Of a stretch of DNA of 64,000 nucleotides, positions 1-8,746 are shown piece after piece. Numbering within the stretch: position 1 is the stretch's first letter; the number at the start of each line of letters is the position of its first letter. Source of the DNA: Clostridium algidicarnis DSM 15099. Its GTDB lineage: Bacteria; Bacillota; Clostridia; Clostridiales; Clostridiaceae. The notes beneath the pieces were generated by a model. That model made no database searches and was not told the origin of the DNA. It worked only from the letters and a program-made list of their open reading frames with translations. Both the position numbers and the translations under genes were made by a program. The stretch spans positions 1 through 64,000 of the forward strand of contig NZ_PTIS01000001.1 of NCBI RefSeq assembly GCF_002934235.1, written 5' to 3'.

Positions 1-1030
1 AGAATTCAACCTCTTTTTCATTTACATTTATACTTGATACCTTCAAAGTGTGGTATAAGCTTAAAGTTAATTTATTTAAGTTTTTATTATTAATTGTAAT
101 TTCCATATTACAGTCATTAGAAACTCTATCTTTTAACTGTAACTTCATATTATAACTTTCAATTGTAAATCCTTCACTTAGCTTAGACTCTTTCTCGTAG
201 TTTTCATTAATATTGTCTTTTAGAATAAAATAACTTTGAGGATTATACTTTGAACCTACAAAGAGGCAAGACAAAATAGAAACTACTAAAAAGCATAATA
301 TTATTTTATTTCTAAACTTCAAAAATTGTAAATCTTTAATGTTATATATTAAATACATTGCGAGTAAGCCTATTAAGTTCCAAATCATAAAATGATAAAG
401 CGTTAGTTTATCTAAAGAAAATAACTCAAAGGTGCTTGATAATGGATCGAATTTCATAATTGGCGTAAGTATATTAGGCTCTTTAAAGAAATTATTTGTA
501 CCTAGAAAAAACAAAATTATTAGTACATAAGAAAGAACCCTATATCTGAATTTTGATATTGTTTCACCAATTAATAGACCAATGGCACTAGAACAAAAAA
601 GTCCAGTAAATATATTTAATAAAAACATGGAAATGAGATACAATGAATATTTAAGGGGTGCTTTTGCTATAATTGCAACTACAACTAATATTACAACATT
701 AACTATTATTATAGCTAAATTTATAACTGCGCTTGTGAAAAACTTGCCTAAAAATCTTTCCTTTTTAGAAATATTAAGTACATGAAATATCTCCTGATCA
801 CTACTACTTATTATTTCATTTATTATCAAAATTGGTATGTATATTAAATTGATTGGTAGCCAAGAGGTCTTTAAAAATGTAATAAGATTTATGTGAAATG
901 CACCAGATATTCTTGAAGCCCATAACTGTTGCTGGATACCAAATAGGAATAATAGCATCATTATAATTATGATAAAAATTCTGTGCAAATTTAAAAAGTT
1001 ATATCTTATTAGTGCTTTAATCTTTCTCAT
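1..1030 (-). CDS. ABC-2-type permease with M1-peptidase-like ectodomain, 3' end outside window
   Basis: An uninterrupted minus-strand frame runs from ATG at 1030, preceded by AGGAGGAATTT, to the window edge (343 codons visible, no stop). The first ~250 residues contain about six hydrophobic segments (starting FLNLHRIFIIIIMMLLFLF), as in ABC-2 permeases. After a last membrane segment near residue 260 comes a soluble extracellular region. Its final visible part (KNLNKLTLSLYHTLKVSSI, then a V-N-E-K-E-V-E-F strand) resembles the N-terminal beta domain of M1 aminopeptidases. Firmicutes are known to carry ABC permeases fused to M1-like domains, so I infer this architecture. The catalytic HExxH, if present, lies outside the window. 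An ATPase partner would also have to lie further left. Confidence 0.6.
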   Translation of the reverse strand, partial: MRKIKALIRYNFLNLHRIFIIIIMMLLFLFGIQQQLWASRISGAFHINLITFLKTSWLPINLIYIPILIINEIISSSDQEIFHVLNISKKERFLGKFFTSAVINLAIIIVNVVILVVVAIIAKAPLKYSLYLISMFLLNIFTGLFCSSAIGLLIGETISKFRYRVLSYVLIILFFLGTNNFFKEPNILTPIMKFDPLSSTFELFSLDKLTLYHFMIWNLIGLLAMYLIYNIKDLQFLKFRNKIILCFLVVSILSCLFVGSKYNPQSYFILKDNINENYEKESKLSEGFTIESYNMKLQLKDRVSNDCNMEITINNKNLNKLTLSLYHTLKVSSINVNEKEVEF

Positions 1031-1433
1031 AAATTCCTCCTACCATTATTTTCATTTAGATATATATTAATACATCAAAATGCATATGTAAACAATTACT
1101 TGTATTTTGTTTTATATTTAAATTTATTTACAATATAGTTATGGTTTAGTATGTGATACATCCACGAACCCAAAATTGAAATAAAAAATTAAGGTTTTAT
1201 AAAATAATATTAAAAAGCTAATGGAAACTCTAAAGCAGATAATGAATCAAGAATTATGTGTACTAATTTGAACTATAAATTTAAGCCATCATCCTAAAAT
1301 CATACCTTTTGGTGCGTGTCATACCAAAAAGTGCCTTCTTGCAGAGTAATTCAATATGCAATATACTTCAATAGTCAACAGAAAACAAACAAGTTTTCAA
1401 AACAAAAATATAAGATTTTAAAGGAGAAAAAGT
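1031..1433. other. Intergenic region between divergent permease and alcohol dehydrogenase genes
   Basis: No open frame with a ribosome binding site is seen. The stretch holds the two divergent promoters and one conspicuous symmetric site at 1304-1332, listed separately. The rest is AT-rich without recognisable structure. Confidence 0.6.
1304..1332. promoter_or_regulatory. Candidate operator upstream of alcohol dehydrogenase
   Basis: ACCTTTTGGT at 1304-1313 and ACCAAAAAGT at 1323-1332 form a near-perfect inverted repeat with a 9-nt spacer. The same bases can be read as two direct copies of ATACC-4N-RGTGC, about 20 nt apart. A dimeric winged-helix protein could use either symmetry. The HxlR-type gene on the far side of the dehydrogenase is the obvious candidate, but this is inference from position only. 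Confidence 0.35.
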
Positions 1434-2585
1434 ATGAGATTTACGATTCCAAGAGATGTCTACTTCGGTAAAGATGCGGTAGATGAAATAAAAAATTTAA
1501 AAGGCAAAAAGGCTATGGTTGTTATAGGTGGTAATTCTGTTAAAAAGAATGGCGCACTTGATAAGGTAATGGCTAATTTGAAAGAAGCAAATATAGAAAC
1601 AAGGTTATTTGAAGGTGTTGAGCATGATCCATCTGTTCAAACAGTTAAAAAAGGTACTAAAATCATGCAGGAATTTCAACCTGATTGGATTATAGGTATT
1701 GGTGGCGGTTCTCCGATTGATGCAGCAAAAGCAATGTGGATCTTCTATGAACATCCAGAATTAACATTTGAAGAAGCGGCTAAACCTTTTAGTTTACCTG
1801 AACTTAGAAATAAAGCAAGATTTTTAGCGGTAACAACAACAAGCGGTACAGCAACAGAAGTAACATCATTCTCTGTTATTACAGATAATGAAACAGGAAT
1901 TAAATACCCTATTGCTGACTACAATTTAACTCCGGATATTGCAATTGTTGATACAGAATTAGTGCAGACATTGCCTACTACATTGGTTGCACATACTGGT
2001 ATGGATGTATTAACACACGCAATTGAAGCATATGTTTCAACAGCTTCAAACCCTATAACAGATGCAGTTGCTATAAAGGCAATTGAAATGGTTGGTGAAG
2101 ATTTGATTGATTCTTACCATGAAAATCCTGAGGCAAGAGGAAATATGCACATTGCACAGAACTTGGCAGGAATGGCGTTTTCTAATGCAATTTTAGGTAT
2201 TGTTCATAGCATGGCTCATAAATCAGGTGTTATTTTCGATATACCTCACGGATGTATAAATGCTATTTATTTACCTTACGTAATTAGATTTAATGCTAAA
2301 ACAGCACCAAAAAAATACGTTGAGATAGCAAAACGTCTTAATCTTGCAGGAGATACTGAAGAAGCATTAGTAAACTCTTTGATTAAAAAGGTTCAGGAAA
2401 TGAATATTGCTCTTAATATACCAGCTACATTGAAAGATTACGGAATTGAAGAAGCTACTTTCTTGAGTAATCTTGATTCTATTGCTGAGATAGCAGTTCA
2501 AGACCCTTGTACTGGTACTAATCCAAGAGAAATATCTGTTGAAGAGATGAAGGAATTATACACTTTTGCATATTACGGAAAATAA
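1434..2585 (+). CDS. Iron-containing alcohol dehydrogenase
   Basis: This 383-aa protein has the usual family length and oxidises or forms alcohols with NAD(P)H in the cytoplasm. The dinucleotide-binding signature GGGSPIDAAKA is at residues 90-100. The metal-site region follows as MDVLTHAIEAYVS and then GIVHSMAHKSG and FDIPHG, giving the expected Asp and His ligands for Fe(II) or Zn. It most resembles the butanol / 1,3-propanediol dehydrogenase branch, but the substrate cannot be read from the sequence. The ATG follows AAAGGAGAAAAAGT. It is a single gene, ended by a bidirectional hairpin and facing an HxlR regulator, which suggests substrate- or aldehyde-responsive control. Confidence 0.93.
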   Translation: MRFTIPRDVYFGKDAVDEIKNLKGKKAMVVIGGNSVKKNGALDKVMANLKEANIETRLFEGVEHDPSVQTVKKGTKIMQEFQPDWIIGIGGGSPIDAAKAMWIFYEHPELTFEEAAKPFSLPELRNKARFLAVTTTSGTATEVTSFSVITDNETGIKYPIADYNLTPDIAIVDTELVQTLPTTLVAHTGMDVLTHAIEAYVSTASNPITDAVAIKAIEMVGEDLIDSYHENPEARGNMHIAQNLAGMAFSNAILGIVHSMAHKSGVIFDIPHGCINAIYLPYVIRFNAKTAPKKYVEIAKRLNLAGDTEEALVNSLIKKVQEMNIALNIPATLKDYGIEEATFLSNLDSIAEIAVQDPCTGTNPREISVEEMKELYTFAYYGK

Positions 2586-2652
2586 ATCAAAATGCAAATG
2601 AGGACCATCTGTCAAATGGGTGGCTTCCTTAAAGGCTTAAGTCTCTGTTACT

Positions 2653-2676
2653 AGCTAGCGCTTAAAAGCGCTAGCT
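2653..2676. terminator. Bidirectional terminator hairpin
   Basis: Perfect 11-bp arms AGCTAGCGCTT / AAGCGCTAGCT with a 2-nt loop are followed by TTTAATTTTG on the plus strand. It lies between the convergent alcohol dehydrogenase and HxlR genes. Confidence 0.7.
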
Positions 2677-2729
2677 TTAATTTTGTTCAAGCTATTTTGC
2701 CTTTGCATCTTTTGCTCTAAATAGAATAT

Positions 2730-3092
2730 TTAATTAAGCTCGTCGCTTTCGTATTTGACAATATAATTTTTACCCCATTTATCCATTTGATCCATTATAG
2801 GAATTAACGCATTTCCGAGTTCTGTCAAAAAATATTCTACTTTCGGAGGAGTTATATTATACACCTTTTTGTCAATAATACCATTATTTTCAAGAGATCT
2901 TAACTGCTGTGTCAGCATTTTTTGAGTAATGTTGGGCAAAATTCTTCGTAATTCATTATATCGGATAATTTCATTATTATGTATTTCCCAAATAATTAAT
3001 GACTTCCATTTACCACCGACTATTTCTAAAAATATTTCAATTTCACATTCGTAATTATTGCAACTTACCTTGTTATTTCGGTCTTTTGGCAT
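2730..3092 (-). CDS. HxlR-family winged-helix transcriptional regulator
   Basis: The 120-aa protein matches the HxlR fold. The helix-turn-helix core is VGGKWKSLIIWEI...RYNELRRILPNITQKMLTQQLRSLE, followed by the wing KKVYNITPPKVEYFLTELG. I start it at 3092 because AAAAGGAG lies 8 nt upstream; the frame is open 27 codons further, but that stretch has no ribosome binding site and no family similarity. It carries Cys residues near the N-terminus (NNKVSCNNYECE), a feature used by thiol-reactive HxlR proteins such as HypR and YodB. The likely target is the convergent alcohol dehydrogenase or itself; neither is shown directly. Confidence 0.88.
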   Translation of the reverse strand: MPKDRNNKVSCNNYECEIEIFLEIVGGKWKSLIIWEIHNNEIIRYNELRRILPNITQKMLTQQLRSLENNGIIDKKVYNITPPKVEYFLTELGNALIPIMDQMDKWGKNYIVKYESDELN

Positions 3093-3188
3093 AAGATAAT
3101 CACTCCTTTTGATATTATTATAGCCATGAGTAAAAATCAAAAAAACTTTGAACTGAGAGCATGACAAATTCATTTAATCACTGCAAAT

Positions 3189-3228
3189 ATATATAAAGAT
3201 GATCCACAACTTGCTCATCTTTATATAT
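3189..3228. terminator. Stem-loop downstream of lactate dehydrogenase operon, possible terminator
   Basis: A perfect 13-bp inverted repeat ATATATAAAGATG / CATCTTTATATAT has a 14-nt loop. It sits between the end of lctD and the start of the HxlR gene, both on the minus strand. The flanking T-run is poor (TTTG), so terminator function is uncertain; it could equally be a protein-binding site upstream of the HxlR gene. Confidence 0.35.
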
Positions 3229-3396
3229 TACTCTAAATAGATTATATCACAGGAATTATCAAAAAACTTAATGCTAATAAATTTCTTGATATATTGATAT
3301 GGCTGTGTATGATATATCATGATAATAAAGCAAGTGAGGGGCAGCTATCTGTGTCATGTGATAGCTTCGTTGAAGATTTAATTACTTTTAGCTTAT

Positions 3397-4794
3397 TTAC
3401 TCACAAACCTTTCCTGGATTTAATATATTTTTAGGATCAAAGGCTAATTTTATATTTTTCATAAGGTTAACATATTCGTAGCCGTACTGCTGAAGCATAT
3501 ATGTTTTCTTAGCAAAACCAATTCCATGCTCTCCAGACACTAAGCCTTTTAGTTCTCTGGACTTTTTATACATGGCTTCAAATACTTCTTCTATCTTATC
3601 TTTCCATGCGTCATCTGTAAGATCATCTTTTAATACATAAACATGTAAGTTACCATCACCAGCATGTCCAAAACTTCTTATTCTTACATCAAATTGTTCT
3701 TGAAGTTTACTTGTATACTTAATGAATTCAGCAACTTTGTTTCTTGGGACAACAACGTCACATTCATCCATATCAGTTGTGGATGCTTTAACAGCTTCAA
3801 GGAAAGCTCCTCTTGCAGACCACACAGCATCTTTTCTTTCATCTGTATCAATTATAAATACATCTAAAGCGCCTTCATTAAGGCAAATGTTAGCTACATT
3901 TTCATAGGCCTTTTCTATATCTTCGGTGCTATTACCGTCAAAGGTTAATAAAAGATATGCATCAGAAGAATTATCAGGGAACTTTTTCAAGAGGAATTCT
4001 TCAGCAGCAAGGATAACTTCTCTTTGCATAAACTCTATAGCAGTTGGTGCAGATTTTGATTTAACTATTTTGGGAACTGTACCTATTGCCATATCAAGAT
4101 TTGGAAAGGGTATTAACAAAGATATAGCTTTTTTAGGTAGTGGTATAAGTTTTAAGATAACTTTTGTAACTATACCTAAAGTTCCTTCAGAACCACAAAT
4201 TAAGTCTTTTATGCTGTATCCAGAAGAATTTTTAACTACTTTTCCTCCTAGGTTAAGTATTTCTCCATTTGGGAGCACTATTTCAAGACCTCTTATATAA
4301 TCTCTAGTAACGCCATACTTAACAGCCCTCATTCCACCTGCATTTGTATTTATATTACCTCCGATTGTAGCAGATTTTTCTCCTGGATCTGGAGGATAAA
4401 ACAAATCAAATTCTTCAACGTATTTGCTTATTTCCATTAAAAGTACACCGGGCTCAAGGGTTAGGGCTAAGTTTTCTTCATCAATTTCAAGTATTTTGTT
4501 CATTTTGGACATACTTATCATAATGCCACCGTAAATTGGTACTGATGCTCCAACTAGTCCTGTTCCAGAACCTCTTACCACAACAGGGATCATGTTTTCA
4601 TAGGCATATTTCATAATACTTGACACTTCTTTAGTAGAAAAAGCTTCCACTAGTACCTCTGGCATGTGGCTGATTCCACCCATCTCATCATGGCTGAAAT
4701 CATTATTTATTGAGTCACCTTTAAATACTCTATTTTCATCTAATATAGATACTAAAAATTCTATATCCTTAGCATCAACCTTTTTATAATCCAT
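3397..4794 (-). CDS. lctD: FAD-linked lactate dehydrogenase (GlcD/LctD family), Etf-dependent
   Basis: This 465-aa flavoprotein belongs to the D-lactate/glycolate oxidase family. An FAD-binding-4 (PCMH) domain spans about residues 38-215 ([33 protein letters not shown]). A C-terminal FAD-oxidase domain carries the conserved [13 protein letters not shown] and SGEHGIG motifs. The gene lies 25 nt after etfA and is last in the unit. In Acetobacterium woodii the same trio (LctB-LctC-LctD) drives NAD+-dependent lactate oxidation by coupling it to ferredoxin oxidation; I infer the same role here. The start ATG follows AAGGAGG. No lactate permease or racemase is in this cluster. Confidence 0.9.
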   Translation of the reverse strand: MDYKKVDAKDIEFLVSILDENRVFKGDSINNDFSHDEMGGISHMPEVLVEAFSTKEVSSIMKYAYENMIPVVVRGSGTGLVGASVPIYGGIMISMSKMNKILEIDEENLALTLEPGVLLMEISKYVEEFDLFYPPDPGEKSATIGGNINTNAGGMRAVKYGVTRDYIRGLEIVLPNGEILNLGGKVVKNSSGYSIKDLICGSEGTLGIVTKVILKLIPLPKKAISLLIPFPNLDMAIGTVPKIVKSKSAPTAIEFMQREVILAAEEFLLKKFPDNSSDAYLLLTFDGNSTEDIEKAYENVANICLNEGALDVFIIDTDERKDAVWSARGAFLEAVKASTTDMDECDVVVPRNKVAEFIKYTSKLQEQFDVRIRSFGHAGDGNLHVYVLKDDLTDDAWKDKIEEVFEAMYKKSRELKGLVSGEHGIGFAKKTYMLQQYGYEYVNLMKNIKLAFDPKNILNPGKVCE

Positions 4795-4819
4795 AAAAAA
4801 ACCTCCTTGATTTTAAATA

Positions 4820-6013
4820 CTAAGCTATTGAGTTTTTAATATCTGAAATTAACTTAGGAACTATTTCATAAATATCTCCAACTATTCCATAATGAGATAT
4901 ATTGAATATAGAAGCATTTTCATCTTTATTTATTGCAAATATACACTCGGAACTATTCATTCCAGCTGTAAATTGAACTGCACCAGAAATTCCAAGGGCT
5001 ATTATAAGCTTTGGTTTAACGGTTCTACCAGAAAGACCAATTTGCTTTTTAGCATCTATCCATCCTTCTTCAACTAATGATCTTGTTCCAGCTACTTTAG
5101 CATTAAGAAGACTTGCTAGCTCTTCAATCATAGCCATATCTTTTTCTGATTTTAGGGCCCTACCAACTGCAACTATTATTTCTGCATCAGAAATATCTCC
5201 TTCAACTTCTTTTTTTGTAATGTTTAATACCTCAATATTTGATGTAAGTTTTGATTTGTCTATTTCACATAAGGTGATTTTACCTTTTGAATCAGATTGC
5301 CTTTTAGGGGCATTCATAACCTTATATCTTACAGTTGACATTTGAGGTCTATTATTTGGACATATAATTTGTGCCATAATATTACCACCAAAGGCAGGTC
5401 TTATCTGTACAAGATCTGTATTTTCTTTCATTTCAAGTATTGTGCAGTCTGCTGTAAGGCCTGTTTTAAATCTTGCAGCGATTCTTGGTGCAAGGGATCT
5501 ACCAACAGTTGTAGCTCCAATTAGTAATGAAGATGGTTTTATATTATTAATAAAGTCTTCAAAGGCAGCAGTATAAGGCTCTATCCTAAAATCCTTAAGC
5601 TCTTCGTAGTCGTATACAAAAACTTCATCCACACCATAATGAAGTAATTCTTTTGCCTTCTGCTTTATATTGTAGCCAATAAATACACAGTATACTGGAA
5701 AATTGACGACAGAGGCAAGCTCTTTAGCTTTTCCTATGAGTTCCATTGTTACAGGGTGTATTTCTCCTTCCACATGATCTACATATACGCCTATACCACG
5801 CCACAAACTCTTGTCCACCTTTAAAGATTCTGTTTCAACAAACTCCATTACTCCAGTAGGACCTTTTTTAACGCAAATCCTACACATTTTACAGGCTGCA
5901 CTAACTTCAATTTTACCTTCTATGTATTGAATTGCACCAAAAGGGCAAATCTTTGTTAACTCTATAGCATTTGAGTCATTTACTTTTTCTTGATTACAAA
6001 TTAGCTTACTCAT
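4820..6013 (-). CDS. etfA: Electron transfer flavoprotein alpha subunit with N-terminal Fe-S domain
   Basis: This 397-aa protein is longer than ordinary EtfA because of a ferredoxin-like N-terminus. C41-x2-C44-x2-C47 lies just before a GP, and C23 in ICPFGA can supply the fourth ligand, enough for a single [4Fe-4S] cluster. The C-terminal half has the EtfA FAD signature (ALGISGAVQFTAGM, then ISHYGIVGDIYEIVP). Such extended EtfA proteins occur in electron-bifurcating or confurcating complexes (LctC, CarE). It passes electrons between the lactate dehydrogenase FAD, ferredoxin and NAD+. It is 17 nt downstream of etfB and 25 nt upstream of lctD. Confidence 0.92.
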   Translation of the reverse strand: MSKLICNQEKVNDSNAIELTKICPFGAIQYIEGKIEVSAACKMCRICVKKGPTGVMEFVETESLKVDKSLWRGIGVYVDHVEGEIHPVTMELIGKAKELASVVNFPVYCVFIGYNIKQKAKELLHYGVDEVFVYDYEELKDFRIEPYTAAFEDFINNIKPSSLLIGATTVGRSLAPRIAARFKTGLTADCTILEMKENTDLVQIRPAFGGNIMAQIICPNNRPQMSTVRYKVMNAPKRQSDSKGKITLCEIDKSKLTSNIEVLNITKKEVEGDISDAEIIVAVGRALKSEKDMAMIEELASLLNAKVAGTRSLVEEGWIDAKKQIGLSGRTVKPKLIIALGISGAVQFTAGMNSSECIFAINKDENASIFNISHYGIVGDIYEIVPKLISDIKNSIA

Positions 6014-6030
6014 GAGAATTCCACCCTTCT

Positions 6031-6819
6031 TTATATAAACTTTAACTCTTTAAGTTTTCTAGCTATTTTAAAACTAAGCTCTGTACTATTACCTATCCAG
6101 TTTTCTCTATTATTATTTATATCTGGTGGAAATATTCTTTCAACCTGTGTTGGTGAGCCATTAAGTCCATATTTATTTTCATCTTTATCTTCAAAATCAT
6201 TTAATGTTATAATTTTTATTTCTCTATCTTTTGTAGCTATTTTTTTCCTATAAGAGGGAAGTCTTGGCTGAAATATATCTTTTTCTACAGTTAAAAGGCA
6301 AGGGAATTGAACTTCAGCTATTTCAACTGTATTTGACATATCCATTTCTACGATAATAGACTTTTCTTTTACCTCTATTATTTTCAAAACGTTTGCAATA
6401 TGGGGAATTTGAAGATATTCAGCCATTTCTGGTCCTACCTGAGCGGTATCACCATCTGTTGTTTGTTTTCCGCATAATATAATATCAAATGTACCCATTT
6501 TCTTCACACCCTGTGAAATTGTATAAGAGGTAGCAAGCACATCTGCTCCTGCAAACTTTCTATCAGTAACCAATGCGCCTTCATCTGCACCCATCATATA
6601 TGCTTCCTTTATAACATCTTTTGCTTGAGGTGGCCCCATACTTATAACCTTAATTAAACCACCTTTTTCTTCTTTAATCTTAAGTGCAGTTTCTAAGGCG
6701 TATAAATCATAAGGATTCATTTTGGAATCTACACCATCTCTTTTTAAAACACCTGTAACAGGATCTACTTCCACCTTCGAAGTTCCTGGAACTTGTTTTA
6801 TACAAACTAAAATTTCCAT
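6031..6819 (-). CDS. etfB: Electron transfer flavoprotein beta subunit
   Basis: The 262-aa protein opens with the typical [18 protein letters not shown] and carries the AMP/FAD-binding stretch [42 protein letters not shown] segment follows. I set the start at 6819, where GGAGGAATATAT precedes ATG; the open frame continues 29 codons upstream but that part is not family-like. In bifurcating Etf complexes this subunit holds the bifurcating FAD and binds NAD(H). It is the first gene of the lactate operon, after a terminator that separates it from the GntR gene. Confidence 0.93.
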   Translation of the reverse strand: MEILVCIKQVPGTSKVEVDPVTGVLKRDGVDSKMNPYDLYALETALKIKEEKGGLIKVISMGPPQAKDVIKEAYMMGADEGALVTDRKFAGADVLATSYTISQGVKKMGTFDIILCGKQTTDGDTAQVGPEMAEYLQIPHIANVLKIIEVKEKSIIVEMDMSNTVEIAEVQFPCLLTVEKDIFQPRLPSYRKKIATKDREIKIITLNDFEDKDENKYGLNGSPTQVERIFPPDINNNRENWIGNSTELSFKIARKLKELKFI

Positions 6820-6970
6820 ATATATTCCTCCAATCTTTTTGTAAAAAAGCAAAAAAACAATTAAACGGTATGATGGTCTGACCACCACACAAAATAATAT
6901 TACCATAATATTAAAAAGTTTTATATAATAGTTAAATAGTTAACATTGAGATTTACAGTATTTAAAAAAT

Positions 6971-7006
6971 AAAAATGACAGTAATACTTGACATACTGTC
7001 ATTTTT
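6971..7006 (-). terminator. Terminator between GntR regulator and etfB
   Basis: Perfect 13-bp arms AAAAATGACAGTA (6971-6983) and TACTGTCATTTTT (6994-7006) surround a 10-nt loop. On the minus strand the hairpin ends in TTTTT and follows the GntR stop codon. The symmetry would also suit an operator for that regulator, since it lies just upstream of the etfB promoter region. Confidence 0.65.
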
Positions 7007-7040
7007 GGATTTCTATAAAGCTATATATATTTTTATTTTT

Positions 7041-7733
7041 TCACTTATTCATATATTTATTTGCAAAATCAAAATGTTCACGCATTGCTTTTCGAGCGGC
7101 CTTTGAATCATGGCTTTCCATGGATAAATATATATTATGGTGCTGAGAAAAAAGTATTTCTTTATTTCCTTTATCAACTAGTATAGATTTTCTTATATCT
7201 TTAATAAAGTGATCTACAAGATTTGAAAGTGTTTTAAGGATATTATATATTAAAATATTACCACAGCATTTTGCAATTTTATAATGAAACTTTTTATCAA
7301 TTTCAGCATGGATTTCTTCATTATCAAGGTCTAAGAATCTTTCAGTAAGTTCCTTTAGCTCTTTTAAATCCTTATTATTTATTCTCTTTGAAGCAAGGCC
7401 TGCTGCCTCCACTTCCATGATTTTTCTAAGCTCCCAAATTGATTCAGGGTCACTTTCCTCTAACATAAACATAATTGATAAGGGCTCAAATAAATTATCT
7501 TCAAAGCTTGTTTTTATATAATTACCTTCACCTTGCTTGCAATCTATTAATCCAATGACTTCTAATGCCTTAAGTGCTTCGCGAATTGAAGCTCTACTTA
7601 CATTTAATTGTTCAACTAAATCACGTTCAGAAGGGAGCTTATCTCCTTTTTTTAGAGTACCGTCATCAACCATTTGCTTTATTTGCTCGATTACTTGCTC
7701 ATAAACCTTCGTGTTTTTTATTGGATAAAACAT
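7041..7733 (-). CDS. GntR-family (FadR subfamily) transcriptional regulator, probable lactate regulator
   Basis: The 230-aa protein has an N-terminal GntR winged helix (residues ~8-75: GDKLPSERDLVEQLNVSRAS, then REALKALEVIGLI). An FCD effector domain spans ~95-220 with the acidic/His metal-binding pattern of that family. Its position immediately ahead of etfB-etfA-lctD matches LldR/LctA-type lactate regulators. The start is ATG after AGGAGGAATACC. It has its own upstream region, which also carries the structured RNA gene at 7785-7932. Confidence 0.88.
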   Translation of the reverse strand: MFYPIKNTKVYEQVIEQIKQMVDDGTLKKGDKLPSERDLVEQLNVSRASIREALKALEVIGLIDCKQGEGNYIKTSFEDNLFEPLSIMFMLEESDPESIWELRKIMEVEAAGLASKRINNKDLKELKELTERFLDLDNEEIHAEIDKKFHYKIAKCCGNILIYNILKTLSNLVDHFIKDIRKSILVDKGNKEILFSQHHNIYLSMESHDSKAARKAMREHFDFANKYMNK

Positions 7734-7784
7734 GGTATTCCTCCTAGATTTAGCTCTAAATAGTTACATTTAAAGCTTGTGATT

Positions 7785-7932
7785 TTATCCCATGGCTACC
7801 ATCCGTAATACCCATATCCTCTTCAAGGTGGGGGATGACGGCTGCTACGCCCCTGGATAAGTTCTTCTAGCCTTTGATGGAGAGATGTATTCCTTATAAG
7901 CAAACTCCACCTGAGTCTAAGAATCACTTGAT
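7785..7932 (-). ncRNA. Structured RNA, copy 1 (possible raiA-motif RNA)
   Basis: Read on the minus strand this matches 51754-51903 at about 90 % identity by hand alignment, including uninterrupted blocks AAGTGATTCTTAGACTC, GGTGGAGTTTG, ATCCAGGGGCGTAGCAG and TTACGGATGGTAGCCAT. Neither copy has an open frame. Stems visible in both copies are GGTGGAG/CTCCATC, TTATCC/GGATAA, and an outer AAGT..TTCT / AGAA..ACTT pairing. TATAAT at 7935-7940 (minus strand) sits just before the conserved 5' end, so the RNA has its own promoter. It is followed by the GntR gene in the same direction, so a leader role is also possible. I think it belongs to the raiA-motif class but could not check. Confidence 0.7.
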
Positions 7933-7934
7933 CT

Positions 7935-7940
7935 ATTATA
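7935..7940 (-). promoter_or_regulatory. -10 box of structured RNA copy 1
   Basis: TATAAT on the minus strand lies a few bases before the conserved ATCAAGTG start of the RNA. The second copy has TATAAT in nearly the same place. No good -35 match is seen. Confidence 0.5.
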
Positions 7941-8161
7941 TATTGCTCTCTTCTAATACTGAAAGCCTATATATTATATACACTATAACATAATAATTAT
8001 AGTTTTATAATACACTTTTTAACATTAAAAGTAGCGAAACTTTGTTACTTTTATATAAAAAATGTGTACTATATTTAGTGATACTATTATAATTAGATAT
8101 AGTTATTTTATAAGTAGATAAAACAAAGGTAATGAATTAGAATCTTCCAGCAGGATAAAAA

Positions 8162-8533
8162 TTAGTTTTTAATATTAAGATTATGAATGTAAGAATTTCC
8201 CCATTGTTTCATACTTTCCATAACGGTTGTAAATTCTTTACCTATAGGAGATAAAGAGTACTCTACTTTAGGTGGAATTTCATTATAGACTTTTCGTTCT
8301 ATGACATCATCATTTTCTAATTCTTTTAATTGTCTAGAAAGTGTAGTGGGCGTAGTTGGTATAAGCCTATTCAATTCATTAAATCTGACGTTACCTTTTT
8401 GCAAATGCCAAAAGATCAGCATTTTCCATTTTCCTTTTATGATTTTTTGAGCCAGGCAAAAGGAACATAATTCACTTTTTGTATTACAATCTATTTCACA
8501 AGTTTTACATTCTTCTTCATACTTTTTATTCAT
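8162..8533 (-). CDS. HxlR-family regulator with Cys-rich N-terminus
   Basis: The 123-aa protein has the HxlR core (IIKGKWKMLIFWHLQKGNV, then RFNELNRLIPTTPTTLSRQL) and the wing RKVYNEIPPKVEYSLSPIG. Before it lies a cluster of five cysteines (C9, C12, C16, C23, C26). Most HxlR proteins have one conserved Cys, so this one could bind a metal or sense thiol-reactive compounds; that is inference. The start ATG follows AGGAGATGG. It is divergent from a nitroreductase, and two dyads in the shared upstream region are candidate operators, a common layout for HxlR-controlled flavoenzymes. Confidence 0.88.
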   Translation of the reverse strand: MNKKYEEECKTCEIDCNTKSELCSFCLAQKIIKGKWKMLIFWHLQKGNVRFNELNRLIPTTPTTLSRQLKELENDDVIERKVYNEIPPKVEYSLSPIGKEFTTVMESMKQWGNSYIHNLNIKN

Positions 8534-8583
8534 TATAAGCCATCTCCTAATAGCTATTTTATGTAGTTAATATTGTTAAGGAC

Positions 8584-8640
8584 ACTATCTTTAATGATAG
8601 TACTTATATTAAACATAATGTAGTGTTATTATTGTAACAC
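8584..8640. promoter_or_regulatory. Two dyads between divergent HxlR and nitroreductase genes
   Basis: ACTATC-6N-GATAGT (8584-8601) and GTGTTA-6N-TAACAC (8623-8640) are perfect 6-bp inverted repeats with the same 6-nt spacing, 39 bp apart centre to centre. They lie between the two divergent starts and are plausible HxlR operators. Confidence 0.45.
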
Positions 8641-8746
8641 AAGGTAGAAGTTTATAAAAACAGATAATATAAAAAAGCTTTCAAAAGATATTACAAAATA
8701 AATATTAGAATCAGAAATTGTTTATTGTTAGAAAGGGGAAATATAA

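Larger units (their letters stand above)
7734..8161. other. Intergenic region holding the first structured RNA
   Basis: No protein gene is seen. The left half is the RNA described at 7785-7932, the middle its TATAAT box, and the right part AT-rich sequence up to the end of the second HxlR gene. Confidence 0.6.

Noticed and set aside
3301..3366. Short palindromes (ATGATATATCAT and AGCTATC/GATAGCT) as a riboswitch downstream of lctD
   Set aside because: No known aptamer pattern, wrong position relative to any gene start, and weak stems.
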